Source: Chitinophagaceae bacterium
GTDB taxonomy: Bacteria; Bacteroidota; Bacteroidia; Chitinophagales; Chitinophagaceae
DNA length: 64,000 bases
Reading direction: 5' to 3'
NCBI GenBank assembly: GCA_027489035.1
Contig: JAIYAN010000015.1
Location: 289,852-353,851 of the forward strand
Of this stretch, positions 1 to 8,430 are shown piece after piece. Position numbers and translations under genes: made by a program. The stretch's first letter is position 1, and the number at the start of each line of letters is the position of its first letter. The notes under the pieces are model-generated. The model ran no database searches, was not told the origin of the DNA, and was given only the letters and a program-made list of their open reading frames with translations.

Positions 1-399
1 GTTGTAAATGCCTGATTGATCCAATTGAAATTTATATGTTTCTGCTTCTTGTTTTTGAATATCATTATGATAAAAAATTACACTTCTGTACTGTGTGCCT
101 ACATCTCCGCCTTGTCTGTTTAATGTAGTTGGATCATGCGTTTTCCAAAATACTTCCAATAAATCTGTAAAAGAAATGATGTCTGGATTGAATTTGATTT
201 GTAAACATTCGGCATGGCCTGTTGTACCCGAGCAAACCGATTTATAATCAGGGTTTATCATTTCTCCGCCACTATATCCACTTTCTACACTGATTACTCC
301 GTTTAATTTGCCAAACACCGCTTCTGTACACCAAAAACATCCGTTTCCAAATGTGGCAACTTCTATTGTGTCTGTTGAATGTATTAACTTGCCTTCCAT
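1..399 (-). CDS. msrA: peptide methionine-S-sulfoxide reductase MsrA, partial (C-terminus beyond window)
   Basis: MsrA reduces methionine-S-sulfoxide in proteins and as free amino acid, using thioredoxin. Reading the minus strand from the ATG at 399 gives [20 protein letters not shown] followed by [10 protein letters not shown], which carries the catalytic GCFWC motif (first Cys at residue 21). Further on come the family blocks around [15 protein letters not shown] and [23 protein letters not shown]. The frame is open to base 1, so about 130 residues are visible of roughly 175 expected. Product certain from the motifs; only the end is missing. Confidence 0.93.
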   Translation of the reverse strand, partial: MEGKLIHSTDTIEVATFGNGCFWCTEAVFGKLNGVISVESGYSGGEMINPDYKSVCSGTTGHAECLQIKFNPDIISFTDLLEVFWKTHDPTTLNRQGGDVGTQYRSVIFYHNDIQKQEAETYKFQLDQSGIYN

Positions 400-496
400 T
401 AATAGTAATTTTTATAAAATTAGTTGTAATAATTAAACATAATTGAATTGAAATTGTTTTAAAAAAATAAAAAGTAAAAAAAGAAAAGTCAAAAGT

Positions 497-570
497 AAAA
501 AGTCAAAATGCAAAAATTAAAAGTAAAAATTATCAATGCACCCTTTTTTACTTTTAAATTTTGACTTTTC
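497..570. repeat. AT-rich imperfect inverted repeat upstream of mutS2
   Basis: The left arm (497-529) reads AAAAGTCAAAAT, a 7-base insert, then TTAAAAGTAAAAA. The right arm (545-570) is the reverse complement of the two left blocks without the insert. Together they could form a 25-bp bulged hairpin ending about 15 bases before the mutS2 start. The stretch 400-585 holds no gene. Confidence 0.5.
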
Positions 571-585
571 ATTTAACATCAACCA

Positions 586-2697
586 ATGAAATTTTTTCCG
601 GAAAATACCCTTCAACAGCTTGAATTTGATAAGATAAAAGACTTAATCATTGCACACGCGAGAAATGATTATGCAAAAAATCGAATTCAACAGCTTCGCA
701 TTCACACTAAAAAAGATTTCATTGAACAAGATTTATTTCAAACCAATGAATTTAAAATTATTTTAGATAGTGGCGTTTATTTCCCCAACGATTTTAACCA
801 CAACATCAATAAAGAACTGAAGCTTTTATCCATTCCTGGCGCTATGCTTACAGGCGAACAGTTTTTATGGATTAGAAAATTATCAGACAATACAGCACAA
901 ATTTTTCGTTGGTTTGATGTAGAAAGACGTGAACAAAATCCTTATTTATCTAAAATTATTGCCGGGTCATATTTCGAAAAGCAAATTCGGTTGATGATTG
1001 ATGAAGTGCTTGATGAAATTGGCATGGTTAAAGATAATGCCAGTCAAGAGCTCGCGTCTATTCGAATGAATTTATACCGCAAGCGAAATGAACTGCGTAG
1101 GGTTTTTGATCGCATTGTTAGCAAGATGAATAAGTTGGGCTATTTGGCTGATATTGAAGAGAGTTTCATGAATGGCCGCCGTGTGTTGGCGGTATTCGCA
1201 GAACAGAAGCGAATGATAAAAGGAATCCTTCATTCCGAAAGTGATAGCCGACGTACAAGTTTTATTGAACCTGAAGAAACCACGGGTTTAAACAATGATA
1301 TCTTTTCTTTAGAAAATGAAGAAGCAAAAGAAATCAATCGAATCCTTCGAAAATTAACCGAGCATTTATCTGCATATGCACCATTATTATCCTCATATTT
1401 TCAAATTGCAGGAGAGTTTGAATTTGTTAGAGCGAAAGCAAAATTTGCCCAAGATATTGGCGGACAGTTGCCATTGATACAAGATAAAGCCATTTCGAAA
1501 TTATTTCTGGCATATCACCCCTTATTATTTTTATACAATAAACGTTTAGAAAAACCCACCATTCCTGTAAACCTTACCCTCGATGAAACCCACAGGATTT
1601 TAGTAATCAGTGGACCAAATGCAGGGGGCAAAACGGTTACATTAAAAACAGTGGGGTTGTTGCAAATTATGTTTCAATCTGGTTTATTGGTCCCGGTTAG
1701 TCCAGATAGTGAAATGGGTATTTTCAAACAAATGATGATTCACATTGGTGATACGCAAAGCATCGAGTTTGAATTGAGTACTTATTCGGCGCATCTTACC
1801 CACATGAAGCATTTTATGGAAAATGCCAATGGTAAAACGATGTTTTTTATTGATGAGTTGGGCAGTGGGAGCGATCCCAATTTGGGCGGTGCTTTTGCCG
1901 AAGTGATCATGGAAGAGCTGGCTAAAAAACATGCAATGGGCATCGTTACCACGCATTACCTCAATTTAAAAGTAATGGCAAATAAAGTAGCAGGTGTTTT
2001 TAATGGCGCCATGCAATTTGATGAGAAAAATCTTTTGCCCATGTACCAATTAAAAGTGGGTTCACCTGGAAGTTCTTACACATTTTCCATTGCAGAAAGA
2101 ATTGGACTGAGCAAAAACTTAATTGAAAAAGCCAGGAAGCTCGTTAATGAAAATCACTTTCAATTGGATAAATTATTGAATTCTACAGAGCAGGATATGC
2201 AGGCCATTGAAAAAGAAAAAAAACAACTCCAACAATTGCTTTCAGAAAATGAAAAGTTGAAAAAAGAAATGGAGGTTTTAATCAAAAAGGAAAAGCATCA
2301 ACAAGAAGTAGAAAAATTAAAACTTTCCAATAAAATAGCCGAAGATAAACTGATTTATTTAAAAGATATGGAGCGCAAATTGAAGGCGCTTATCATAGAA
2401 TGGCGCAAATCAGAAAATAAAGATTCGGTTATAAAAATGATTCATACTACTTTAACTGGGCAAAAAGAAAAATATCAGGCAGAAAAACAACAGAAAAAAA
2501 TAAACGAGAAATTTTTAGAAACGGATGCTCAAGTAAAAGTTGGTCACAAAGTAAAAATGAAACAAAACAAACAAGTGGGTATTGTAAAAGAAATACGCGG
2601 AAAAAAAGCGTTACTCCAAGTTGGGGTAGTACAAATACTTGTTGCTATATCAGATTTAATTGTGGTAATGGATAAGCCTGTTGTTAATGAATCCTAG
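586..2697 (+). CDS. mutS2: MutS2-family ATPase lacking the Smr domain
   Basis: MutS2 proteins are MutS-like ABC ATPases that act on branched or recombination DNA, and in some bacteria on collided ribosomes, rather than in mismatch repair. The 703-residue product shows a helical core and clamp, Walker A GPNAGGKT at 343-350, Walker B MFFIDELGSG at 419-428, the TTHY switch, and a long charged coiled coil from about 520 to 650. It ends with a short beta-rich KOW-like segment (VKVGHKVKMKQNKQVGIV). The classical C-terminal Smr nuclease domain of about 80 residues is absent; full-length homologues are nearer 780-800 residues. The stop is clean, with no sign of a frameshift. A divergent family member that never had Smr is the alternative. 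Confidence 0.88.
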   Translation: MKFFPENTLQQLEFDKIKDLIIAHARNDYAKNRIQQLRIHTKKDFIEQDLFQTNEFKIILDSGVYFPNDFNHNINKELKLLSIPGAMLTGEQFLWIRKLSDNTAQIFRWFDVERREQNPYLSKIIAGSYFEKQIRLMIDEVLDEIGMVKDNASQELASIRMNLYRKRNELRRVFDRIVSKMNKLGYLADIEESFMNGRRVLAVFAEQKRMIKGILHSESDSRRTSFIEPEETTGLNNDIFSLENEEAKEINRILRKLTEHLSAYAPLLSSYFQIAGEFEFVRAKAKFAQDIGGQLPLIQDKAISKLFLAYHPLLFLYNKRLEKPTIPVNLTLDETHRILVISGPNAGGKTVTLKTVGLLQIMFQSGLLVPVSPDSEMGIFKQMMIHIGDTQSIEFELSTYSAHLTHMKHFMENANGKTMFFIDELGSGSDPNLGGAFAEVIMEELAKKHAMGIVTTHYLNLKVMANKVAGVFNGAMQFDEKNLLPMYQLKVGSPGSSYTFSIAERIGLSKNLIEKARKLVNENHFQLDKLLNSTEQDMQAIEKEKKQLQQLLSENEKLKKEMEVLIKKEKHQQEVEKLKLSNKIAEDKLIYLKDMERKLKALIIEWRKSENKDSVIKMIHTTLTGQKEKYQAEKQQKKINEKFLETDAQVKVGHKVKMKQNKQVGIVKEIRGKKALLQVGVVQILVAISDLIVVMDKPVVNES

Positions 2698-2700
2698 CCT

Positions 2701-2961
2701 TTAAGATAATTTCTTAATCAAAAAAGATTCAATAGCATTACATGGGATAAACATTGGCTTTTCAAAAATGGTTAAGGTCATTTCGTTTCCTTCCACCAAA
2801 TATTTTCCGGAAACTTTGTTGGATAATAAGCTCACATTGAAATCGCCAGATACCAAATCTCCATTAAATGTTCCGCCTTGGGATTCTACTGCATCTTTCG
2901 CTTTGTTCATTATTTCTTCAGCCGATCCTTTGAAAGGCACTTTAAATTCACATGTTGACAT
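2701..2961 (-). CDS. small conserved hypothetical protein (86 aa)
   Basis: An 86-residue cytoplasmic protein with no signal peptide. Its pattern (SAEEIMNKAKDAVESQGG, then a beta-rich stretch ending in a hydrophobic IESFLIKKL tail) faintly recalls PHA-granule-associated small proteins of the PF09650 type, which is only a suggestion. It lies 11 bases downstream of mqnE on the same strand and is probably co-transcribed with it. It converges on mutS2 with a 3-base gap. Function unknown. Confidence 0.7.
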   Translation of the reverse strand: MSTCEFKVPFKGSAEEIMNKAKDAVESQGGTFNGDLVSGDFNVSLLSNKVSGKYLVEGNEMTLTIFEKPMFIPCNAIESFLIKKLS

Positions 2962-2972
2962 AATAGTATAGA

Positions 2973-4097
2973 TTAAAATTCATTTATTACTTGATAAAGG
3001 GTATCTCTTTCCACCGCTTTTCTTTTGGCTTGTTTGATTAGGGTTACCAATTCTTCGGTGGTCATAGTTGGCGTTTGTTCTTCACTTCCCGCCATTGAAT
3101 ATATTTTGGTAGAATCATCAATGGTTCCATCAATGTCGTTTACCCCAAAAGATAATGTTAGTTGCGCGTTTTGTCTGCCCAACATTGGCCAATATGCTTT
3201 TATGTGCGGGAAGTTATCCAAATAAATTCTTGAAATGGCGTATAATCTCAAATCTTCGTTGGTGCTTGATTCTGAGATATGGCTCATGTCGTTGTTGGCA
3301 TTTCTAAATTTCAATGGAATGAATGTATTAAAGCCTTTAGTTCTGTCTTGTAAATCTCTGAGTTTACGCATATGGTCGATACGATGTTCATACGTTTCCA
3401 TATGTCCGTATAACATGGTTGCATTGCTGTGCATGCCCAATTGATGTGCAGTTTCATGAATTTCAAGCCATCCTTCGCCAGATACTTTATCGCCTGCAAT
3501 AACTTTTCTAATATCTGGATGAAATAACTCCGCTCCGCCACCAGGCAATGATTGTAATCCAGCAGCTTTCAATTGTTCAAGTCCTTCTCTTGTGGTCAGT
3601 TTTGCTTTTCTAAACATGTAATCGAGCTCTACTGCTGTAAATGCTTTAATGTGTAAATCAGGACGATGGTTTTTTATTTTAGAAATGAGTTCAATAAAAT
3701 AAGCCATATTCATTTTGGGATGAACGCCGCCTACGATATGTACTTCTGTAACAGGTTTTCCATCGTAACTTTTTACGATGTCCAACATTTGATCAATACT
3801 CAATTCCCAGCCTTCTTCTTTATGAGCATACAGTCTAGAGTAGGAGCAGAATGCACAACTAAATACGCAAACATTTGTTGGTTCGATATGGAAATTTCGG
3901 TTGAAATAGGTGATATCTCCGTGTTTTTGTTCACGAACATGATTGGCAAGTCCGCCTACAAAAGCTAAGGATCCATGTTCGAAAAGTTGTAAGCAATCCG
4001 CATCGGTAATTCTTTCATTTTGAACTACTTTCTCTGCAATCTTGCTTAGTTCACTATTTTCTAAAAATACTTTATTATAAAACGCACTATTTATCAT
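2973..4097 (-). CDS. mqnE: aminodeoxyfutalosine synthase MqnE (radical SAM)
   Basis: MqnE joins the radical-SAM step to 3-(1-carboxyvinyloxy)benzoate to make aminofutalosine in the futalosine route to menaquinone. The ATG at 4097 gives 374 residues. The radical-SAM motif CVFSCAFC has cysteines at 77, 81 and 84, preceded by the EPTNVC block. HIVGGVHP, LPGGGAE and, near the end, FGVNDIDGTIDD are typical of MqnE and separate it from MqnC. An in-frame TTG at 4121 would add eight residues, but a TAnnTTTG promoter box overlaps that stretch, so the ATG is preferred. Followed closely by a small hypothetical gene. Other mqn genes are not in the window. Confidence 0.93.
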   Translation of the reverse strand: MINSAFYNKVFLENSELSKIAEKVVQNERITDADCLQLFEHGSLAFVGGLANHVREQKHGDITYFNRNFHIEPTNVCVFSCAFCSYSRLYAHKEEGWELSIDQMLDIVKSYDGKPVTEVHIVGGVHPKMNMAYFIELISKIKNHRPDLHIKAFTAVELDYMFRKAKLTTREGLEQLKAAGLQSLPGGGAELFHPDIRKVIAGDKVSGEGWLEIHETAHQLGMHSNATMLYGHMETYEHRIDHMRKLRDLQDRTKGFNTFIPLKFRNANNDMSHISESSTNEDLRLYAISRIYLDNFPHIKAYWPMLGRQNAQLTLSFGVNDIDGTIDDSTKIYSMAGSEEQTPTMTTEELVTLIKQAKRKAVERDTLYQVINEF

Positions 4098-4110
4098 ATC
4101 CGATTTTTTG

Positions 4111-4118
4111 CAAAAATA
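4111..4118 (-). promoter_or_regulatory. -7 promoter box of mqnE
   Basis: On the minus strand the bases read TATTTTTG, an exact match to the Bacteroidota -7 consensus TAnnTTTG. It lies 14-21 bases before the ATG at 4097, so the transcript would have a very short leader. No clear -33 TTTG was found at the right distance. Confidence 0.5.
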
Positions 4119-4244
4119 CAAGGATAAAAATGGAAACTTAATTTTAAATGCATTTATTGCTTCGAATTTTTTTAATGATATTTAATTTTTAACAAAAAAA
4201 TATTATCTTGCTAATCAAGTTTAAAAGAAAAAAACCAATCGTCC

Positions 4245-5504
4245 ATGAACATTAAACAAAGATTAACCATATTAAGTTTTCTACAATTTTTTATTTGGGG
4301 TTCTTGGTTAATATCAACTGGCGGTTATTTGTTTTCTTTAAAATTTACAGGCATAGAAATCGGTAGTGTCTTCTCTACCTTAGGCATTGCTTCTTTAATC
4401 ATGCCTGCCATTTTGGGAATTGTAGCAGATAAATGGGTTAATGCCGAAAAATTATTGGGTATTTGTCATCTTGTGGGTGCTGTTTGTTTAATCATGGTTT
4501 CATTCATCAAGGATCCGGTAATCATGTTTTGGGTAATGCTGCTGAATTCAATGGCTTATATGCCTACCATTTCTCTCAACAACGCAGTTTCTTACAAGTT
4601 ACTTTCACAATCAGGTTTCGATATTCAAAAAACATTTCCACCGATTCGTGTATTTGGTACCATTGGATTTATTGTTGCGATGTGGTTTGTAGATTTAACT
4701 GGTTTTTCAAAAACAAATTTTCAGTATTATTTAGCAGCTGCGTCTGCAATTGTAATGGGATTGTATAGTTTAAATCTTCCACCATGTAAACCAGTAAAAA
4801 CGGAATCGAAAAATACGTTTATGTCTAAAATGGGTTTAGATGCTTTGGTGCTTTTAAAGCAAGAGCGTATGGTAGTGTTTTTTCTATTTTCAATGCTACT
4901 TGGTGCGGCATTGCAGGTTACCAACACATTTGGCGGTAGTTTTCTAAGCGATTTCGGAAAAAATGAATTATTTAAAGATTCTTTTGTGGTAAAACACGAT
5001 TTGGTGATGCTTTCTTTATCGCAGATCTCAGAGACGCTTTTCATCTTAACCATTCCTTATTTCTTGAAAAAATTTGGTATCAAAATCGTGATGGTCTTAA
5101 GCATTTTTGCATGGATACTTCGATTCGGATTTTTTGGCATAGGCGACCCAGATCCAAATGGCGGACTTGTATTTTTAATTTTATCGATGATTGTTTATGG
5201 AATGGCATTCGATTTTTTCAACATTTCAGGCTCGCTTTTTGTAGAAAGAGAAACGCCTTCTGCAATCAGATCTAGCGCCCAAGGATTATTTATGATGGTT
5301 ACCAATGGATTAGGTGCTATCATTGGTGGAATTGGTAGCGGTTGGGTGGTTGATTATTGGACAGAAAACGGCATTAAAGATTGGCCAGCTATCTGGTTTA
5401 GCTTTGCTGGATATGCTTTTATACTATTGATATTTTTCCCACTATTGTTTAAATATCGTCATTATCCAGAAGATGAATATGGTGAAACAAGAAGAAGTTC
5501 TTAA
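4245..5504 (+). CDS. nupG: nucleoside:H+ symporter, NupG-like MFS permease
   Basis: A 419-residue inner-membrane protein with about 12 hydrophobic segments. The N-terminal block (RLTILSFLQFFIWGSWLIS) and the helix-4 to -5 region (NAVSYKLL, FPPIRVFGTIGFIVAMW) fit the NHS (nucleoside:H+ symporter) family of the MFS, which imports nucleosides. A hydrophilic central loop sits around residue 190. The cytoplasmic tail is charged (HYPEDEYGETRRSS). It is divergent from mqnE and converges on the next minus-strand gene with a 3-base gap. Family assignment is firm; the exact substrate is inferred. Confidence 0.85.
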   Translation: MNIKQRLTILSFLQFFIWGSWLISTGGYLFSLKFTGIEIGSVFSTLGIASLIMPAILGIVADKWVNAEKLLGICHLVGAVCLIMVSFIKDPVIMFWVMLLNSMAYMPTISLNNAVSYKLLSQSGFDIQKTFPPIRVFGTIGFIVAMWFVDLTGFSKTNFQYYLAAASAIVMGLYSLNLPPCKPVKTESKNTFMSKMGLDALVLLKQERMVVFFLFSMLLGAALQVTNTFGGSFLSDFGKNELFKDSFVVKHDLVMLSLSQISETLFILTIPYFLKKFGIKIVMVLSIFAWILRFGFFGIGDPDPNGGLVFLILSMIVYGMAFDFFNISGSLFVERETPSAIRSSAQGLFMMVTNGLGAIIGGIGSGWVVDYWTENGIKDWPAIWFSFAGYAFILLIFFPLLFKYRHYPEDEYGETRRSS

Positions 5505-5507
5505 TAT

Positions 5508-6443
5508 TTATTGTGGATTTGTAGGTTTCAATTTCGTATCATCAATATTTCCTTTAGCATCTCTAATGGGCATTGGTGTGGGTACTTTTCCTTCAGGGAT
5601 AATTTGGTCAAATATTTTTGGTACTAAAACCCATCTGCCACCTTTCCATTTCAAACCATCATAATCCCCATCTCCAATCATCGTCCACGCTTTTGCAGGT
5701 TCATTGCTTTCAGAAATCATATGTTCCATTACAATCATGTTCATTTCGCTATCAAAATTTAATTTTGGACTAGCATCTTTCTTATACTCCATGATATAAC
5801 GAGCTGGGTAATGTGGTTTTATTTCATCATTTGGTATTAAGAAATAACCACCGCCAAAAACGGGTAAGCCATCTTTGAAATGCAGTACCTCAATGATTTT
5901 TTTAGTGCTGCGAATGTTGTTTTCATCATAGCCAATAAGGGTATAATATTTTCCTTTTTTGTATACTTTTTCAATCATTTTATAATAGATAGCACCTACC
6001 CATGCTAAGTTTGAAGTAATCGTGTCTGCTATGTTTTCGATAACATCTGATTTGTCGATTAATGGGAATAATTTCAACGATCCATCTGATGTATTCATTT
6101 GTATTGCACCATGTTGACGAACATTATTTTCGTCAATCACCAATTGCCAAGTAAATATTCTAAAACTGCTATCAGGTGCGTAAATTCTAGATATGGTAAT
6201 TAATGAATCAAAAGGGTAGTAGAAGGAGTTTTTTGTTTTTAATAATTTTACCCAATTTTTCACGAAAATACTGTCTGAAATTATTCGATTGTTTGCTTCT
6301 GAACCTTGAATGATTTCAACTGCATGAGGAGTCAATTCTTGCTCACCTGATACAAGCAAATCTAAATTGGGTGCAGTTATGCGCTGGGCATCAACGTTAG
6401 AAAAATTAAATATAATCAGCAAAAAAAATAGCGTCTTCTTCAT
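5508..6443 (-). CDS. secreted protein of unknown function
   Basis: The 311-residue product begins with a signal peptide (MKKTLFFLLIIFNFSNVDAQ), so it is exported. The rest is a mixed alpha/beta soluble protein with repeated aromatic blocks (SFYYPFDSL, GDGDYDGLKWKGGRWVLVP) and a Pro-rich tail. It has no lipobox, T9SS sorting domain or catalytic motif that I recognise. It is the last gene on the strand of the heptose operon, 61 bases after gmhB, so a link to surface biogenesis is possible but not shown. Confidence 0.72.
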   Translation of the reverse strand: MKKTLFFLLIIFNFSNVDAQRITAPNLDLLVSGEQELTPHAVEIIQGSEANNRIISDSIFVKNWVKLLKTKNSFYYPFDSLITISRIYAPDSSFRIFTWQLVIDENNVRQHGAIQMNTSDGSLKLFPLIDKSDVIENIADTITSNLAWVGAIYYKMIEKVYKKGKYYTLIGYDENNIRSTKKIIEVLHFKDGLPVFGGGYFLIPNDEIKPHYPARYIMEYKKDASPKLNFDSEMNMIVMEHMISESNEPAKAWTMIGDGDYDGLKWKGGRWVLVPKIFDQIIPEGKVPTPMPIRDAKGNIDDTKLKPTNPQ

Positions 6444-6504
6444 TCATTAAAAATAAGAAACTATTGTTAATCGAGGTGTAGATTAAGCAGATTGAAAATG
6501 AATT

Positions 6505-7089
6505 TTAACGATTTAGTAGTTGAATCAATTGATTTGAAAAACCAATTAAGGTAGAAGAATAAACATCTATTCGATGGTCATCTACAGGTACTTCTGGTTT
6601 TGTAGTTGGAAGGAAAACCGTTATTGCACCTATGTTTCGTCCAAATTCCATATCGCTTAATGTGTTACCAACCATAATTGATTTATTAAAATCGATATCT
6701 GGAAAGTCAGCTTTTGCTTTCAACCCCATTCCAGGATTGGGTTTTCTATATGGACTATTTTCATCCAAATCAGGACAGAAATAGATGGCATCTATTTTTC
6801 CACCCGCATTTTCAATAGCCATTTTCATATTGTCGTGAATAATGGTTAAGTCTTCGATTTTTGTCATTCCCTTCCCAACACCTTTTTGATTGGTAACAAC
6901 AATGATTCTAGAAAAAATTGGAGAAAAAGACTTTATTGCATCGATTACACCATCTAAAAAAACAAATTCATCCCAAGTATGAATATAATCCTTGTATTTT
7001 TCATGATTGATAACGCCATCTCTATCTAAAAAAAGGGTCCAGGATTTATCAATGTTTTGTAATTGTGTAAGCATTATTTTATTGAGCAA
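6505..7089 (-). CDS. gmhB: D-glycero-alpha-D-manno-heptose-1,7-bisphosphate 7-phosphatase (HAD)
   Basis: This enzyme removes the 7-phosphate of heptose-1,7-bisphosphate-type intermediates during nucleotide-heptose synthesis. The 194-residue HAD protein has motif I as FLDRDGV with the catalytic aspartates D22 and D24, the motif II threonine in VVTNQKGVGKG, and the RKPNPGM block typical of GmhB. Two features are unusual compared with E. coli GmhB. The zinc-loop Cys/His cluster is missing (only FCPDLDENSPYRKP), and the motif IV GDxxxD form appears as GNTLSD. It is the fourth gene of the operon, 23 bases after hddC. Confidence 0.82.
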   Translation of the reverse strand: MLNKIMLTQLQNIDKSWTLFLDRDGVINHEKYKDYIHTWDEFVFLDGVIDAIKSFSPIFSRIIVVTNQKGVGKGMTKIEDLTIIHDNMKMAIENAGGKIDAIYFCPDLDENSPYRKPNPGMGLKAKADFPDIDFNKSIMVGNTLSDMEFGRNIGAITVFLPTTKPEVPVDDHRIDVYSSTLIGFSNQLIQLLNR

Positions 7090-7112
7090 GAATTTGTTTG
7101 AGTAAAAATGAT

Positions 7113-7823
7113 TTATTTGTTTCCCAGTTCTCGCCCTGCTTTTTCAAAATCTTCGGGAATGCCAATATCGATGAAATAGCCATCAAATAAGCATCCTGTC
7201 ATTTTTAATTGGTTGAAATATTTTTCTAAATAATCTTTTTCAAAAGAAAAAATGGTTGGGAAAGAGATAGATTTAAATGAAGCAACATGTAGTGCATATA
7301 CACCGCCGTTTATATTTCCAGTTACGTATTGCTTTTTTTCTTTGAAACTGGTAATGTTATTTTCGAGGTCTGTTTCTACCACACCATATCTATCAAAATG
7401 ATGCATGGTTTTCAATGATAAAGTACAATTTGATTTACTATTAATGTGTAAATCAAGCAATGCTTGAATATCGACATTAAACATGGTGTCGCCATTTAGA
7501 ATAATTACATTTTCTTCTGTGGCATAATCGCAAGCCAATCGAATGGCGCCACCAGTTCCTAATGGTTCGTTTTCTAGAGCTATTTGATATTGTAATTGAG
7601 GGTAATTGCTCATGATAAATGCTTCTATTACCTCATGCATGTAACCTAGTGAGAAAATAAATTTAGTTACTTGTTGTTGTAATAAATAGTCTATTAAATA
7701 TGCCAAAAAAGGCTTTCCAGCTATAGGCGCCATACATTTTGGTAAATCAGGAACGGCCGATCTCAATCTAGTGCCTAATCCTCCTGCTAAAATGATGCAC
7801 TCTGTTTGTTTAAATTCACTCAT
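7113..7823 (-). CDS. hddC: D-glycero-alpha-D-manno-heptose 1-phosphate guanylyltransferase-like nucleotidyltransferase
   Basis: A 236-residue NTP-transferase that would activate heptose-1-phosphate with GTP to GDP-heptose. The N-terminus has the nucleotide-binding signature LAGGLGTRL at 12-20 and PKCMAPIAGKPFL shortly after. The metal-binding ILNGDTMF block follows in the middle, and a GGVYAL block near residue 170. There is no C-terminal beta-helix, which fits HddC/RfbF-type enzymes rather than GlmU. It lies 4 bases downstream of gmhA, between the isomerase and the phosphatase, which identifies the sugar as heptose. GTP specificity is inferred from the pathway. Confidence 0.84.
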   Translation of the reverse strand: MSEFKQTECIILAGGLGTRLRSAVPDLPKCMAPIAGKPFLAYLIDYLLQQQVTKFIFSLGYMHEVIEAFIMSNYPQLQYQIALENEPLGTGGAIRLACDYATEENVIILNGDTMFNVDIQALLDLHINSKSNCTLSLKTMHHFDRYGVVETDLENNITSFKEKKQYVTGNINGGVYALHVASFKSISFPTIFSFEKDYLEKYFNQLKMTGCLFDGYFIDIGIPEDFEKAGRELGNK

Positions 7824-7827
7824 ATTA

Positions 7828-8412
7828 TTAACCTAAAGTATTGAAATAACTTTCTTCAACCAATTGACAAATGATGTGCCCAAGTAAAATATGGCTTTCT
7901 TGAATTCTTGGTGTATCTGTAGAAGGAACGTTTAATAAATAATCGCTTAGCGCTTTCATTTTTCCACCAGATTCGCCAGTTAATCCAACAGTAATCATGC
8001 CTTTTTCTTTAGCCATTTCAAAAGCTTTAACGATGTTAGCGCTATTGCCTGAAGTACTTAATCCTACAAGTACATCACCTGGTTTTCCAATGCCTTTTAT
8101 GATTCTAGAGTAAACAACATCGTAGCTGTAATCATTGGCAACGGCTGTTAAATAAGAAGTATTTACATGCAAAGCTTCTGCAGGCAATGCATCTCTATCG
8201 GTATAAAAACGGCCGCTGAATTCGGCTGCTAAGTGTTGCGCATCTGCAGCACTACCGCCATTTCCACAAAACAACACTTTGTTGCCATTTTTAAAAGCTT
8301 CAACGATTTTATCCGAACATGCAGCAACAATTTCAATCATAGAATCGTTGCTTAAAATATTTGCTTTTACATCAATTGAAGATTGAATGATGTCTTTAAT
8401 TTTATTGTTCAT
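7828..8412 (-). CDS. gmhA: sedoheptulose-7-phosphate isomerase GmhA
   Basis: GmhA converts sedoheptulose-7-phosphate to D-glycero-D-manno-heptose-7-phosphate, the entry step of heptose synthesis. The 194-residue protein is a single SIS domain with the signature LFCGNGGSAADAQHLAAEF, the middle block VLVGLSTSGNSANIV and the late QESHILLGHIICQLVE block that carries active-site residues. Length matches the family (about 190). It sits 18 bases after hddA and 4 bases before hddC, so translation is probably coupled. Confidence 0.94.
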   Translation of the reverse strand: MNNKIKDIIQSSIDVKANILSNDSMIEIVAACSDKIVEAFKNGNKVLFCGNGGSAADAQHLAAEFSGRFYTDRDALPAEALHVNTSYLTAVANDYSYDVVYSRIIKGIGKPGDVLVGLSTSGNSANIVKAFEMAKEKGMITVGLTGESGGKMKALSDYLLNVPSTDTPRIQESHILLGHIICQLVEESYFNTLG

Positions 8413-8430
8413 TTTTTATTTTTTATGAGA

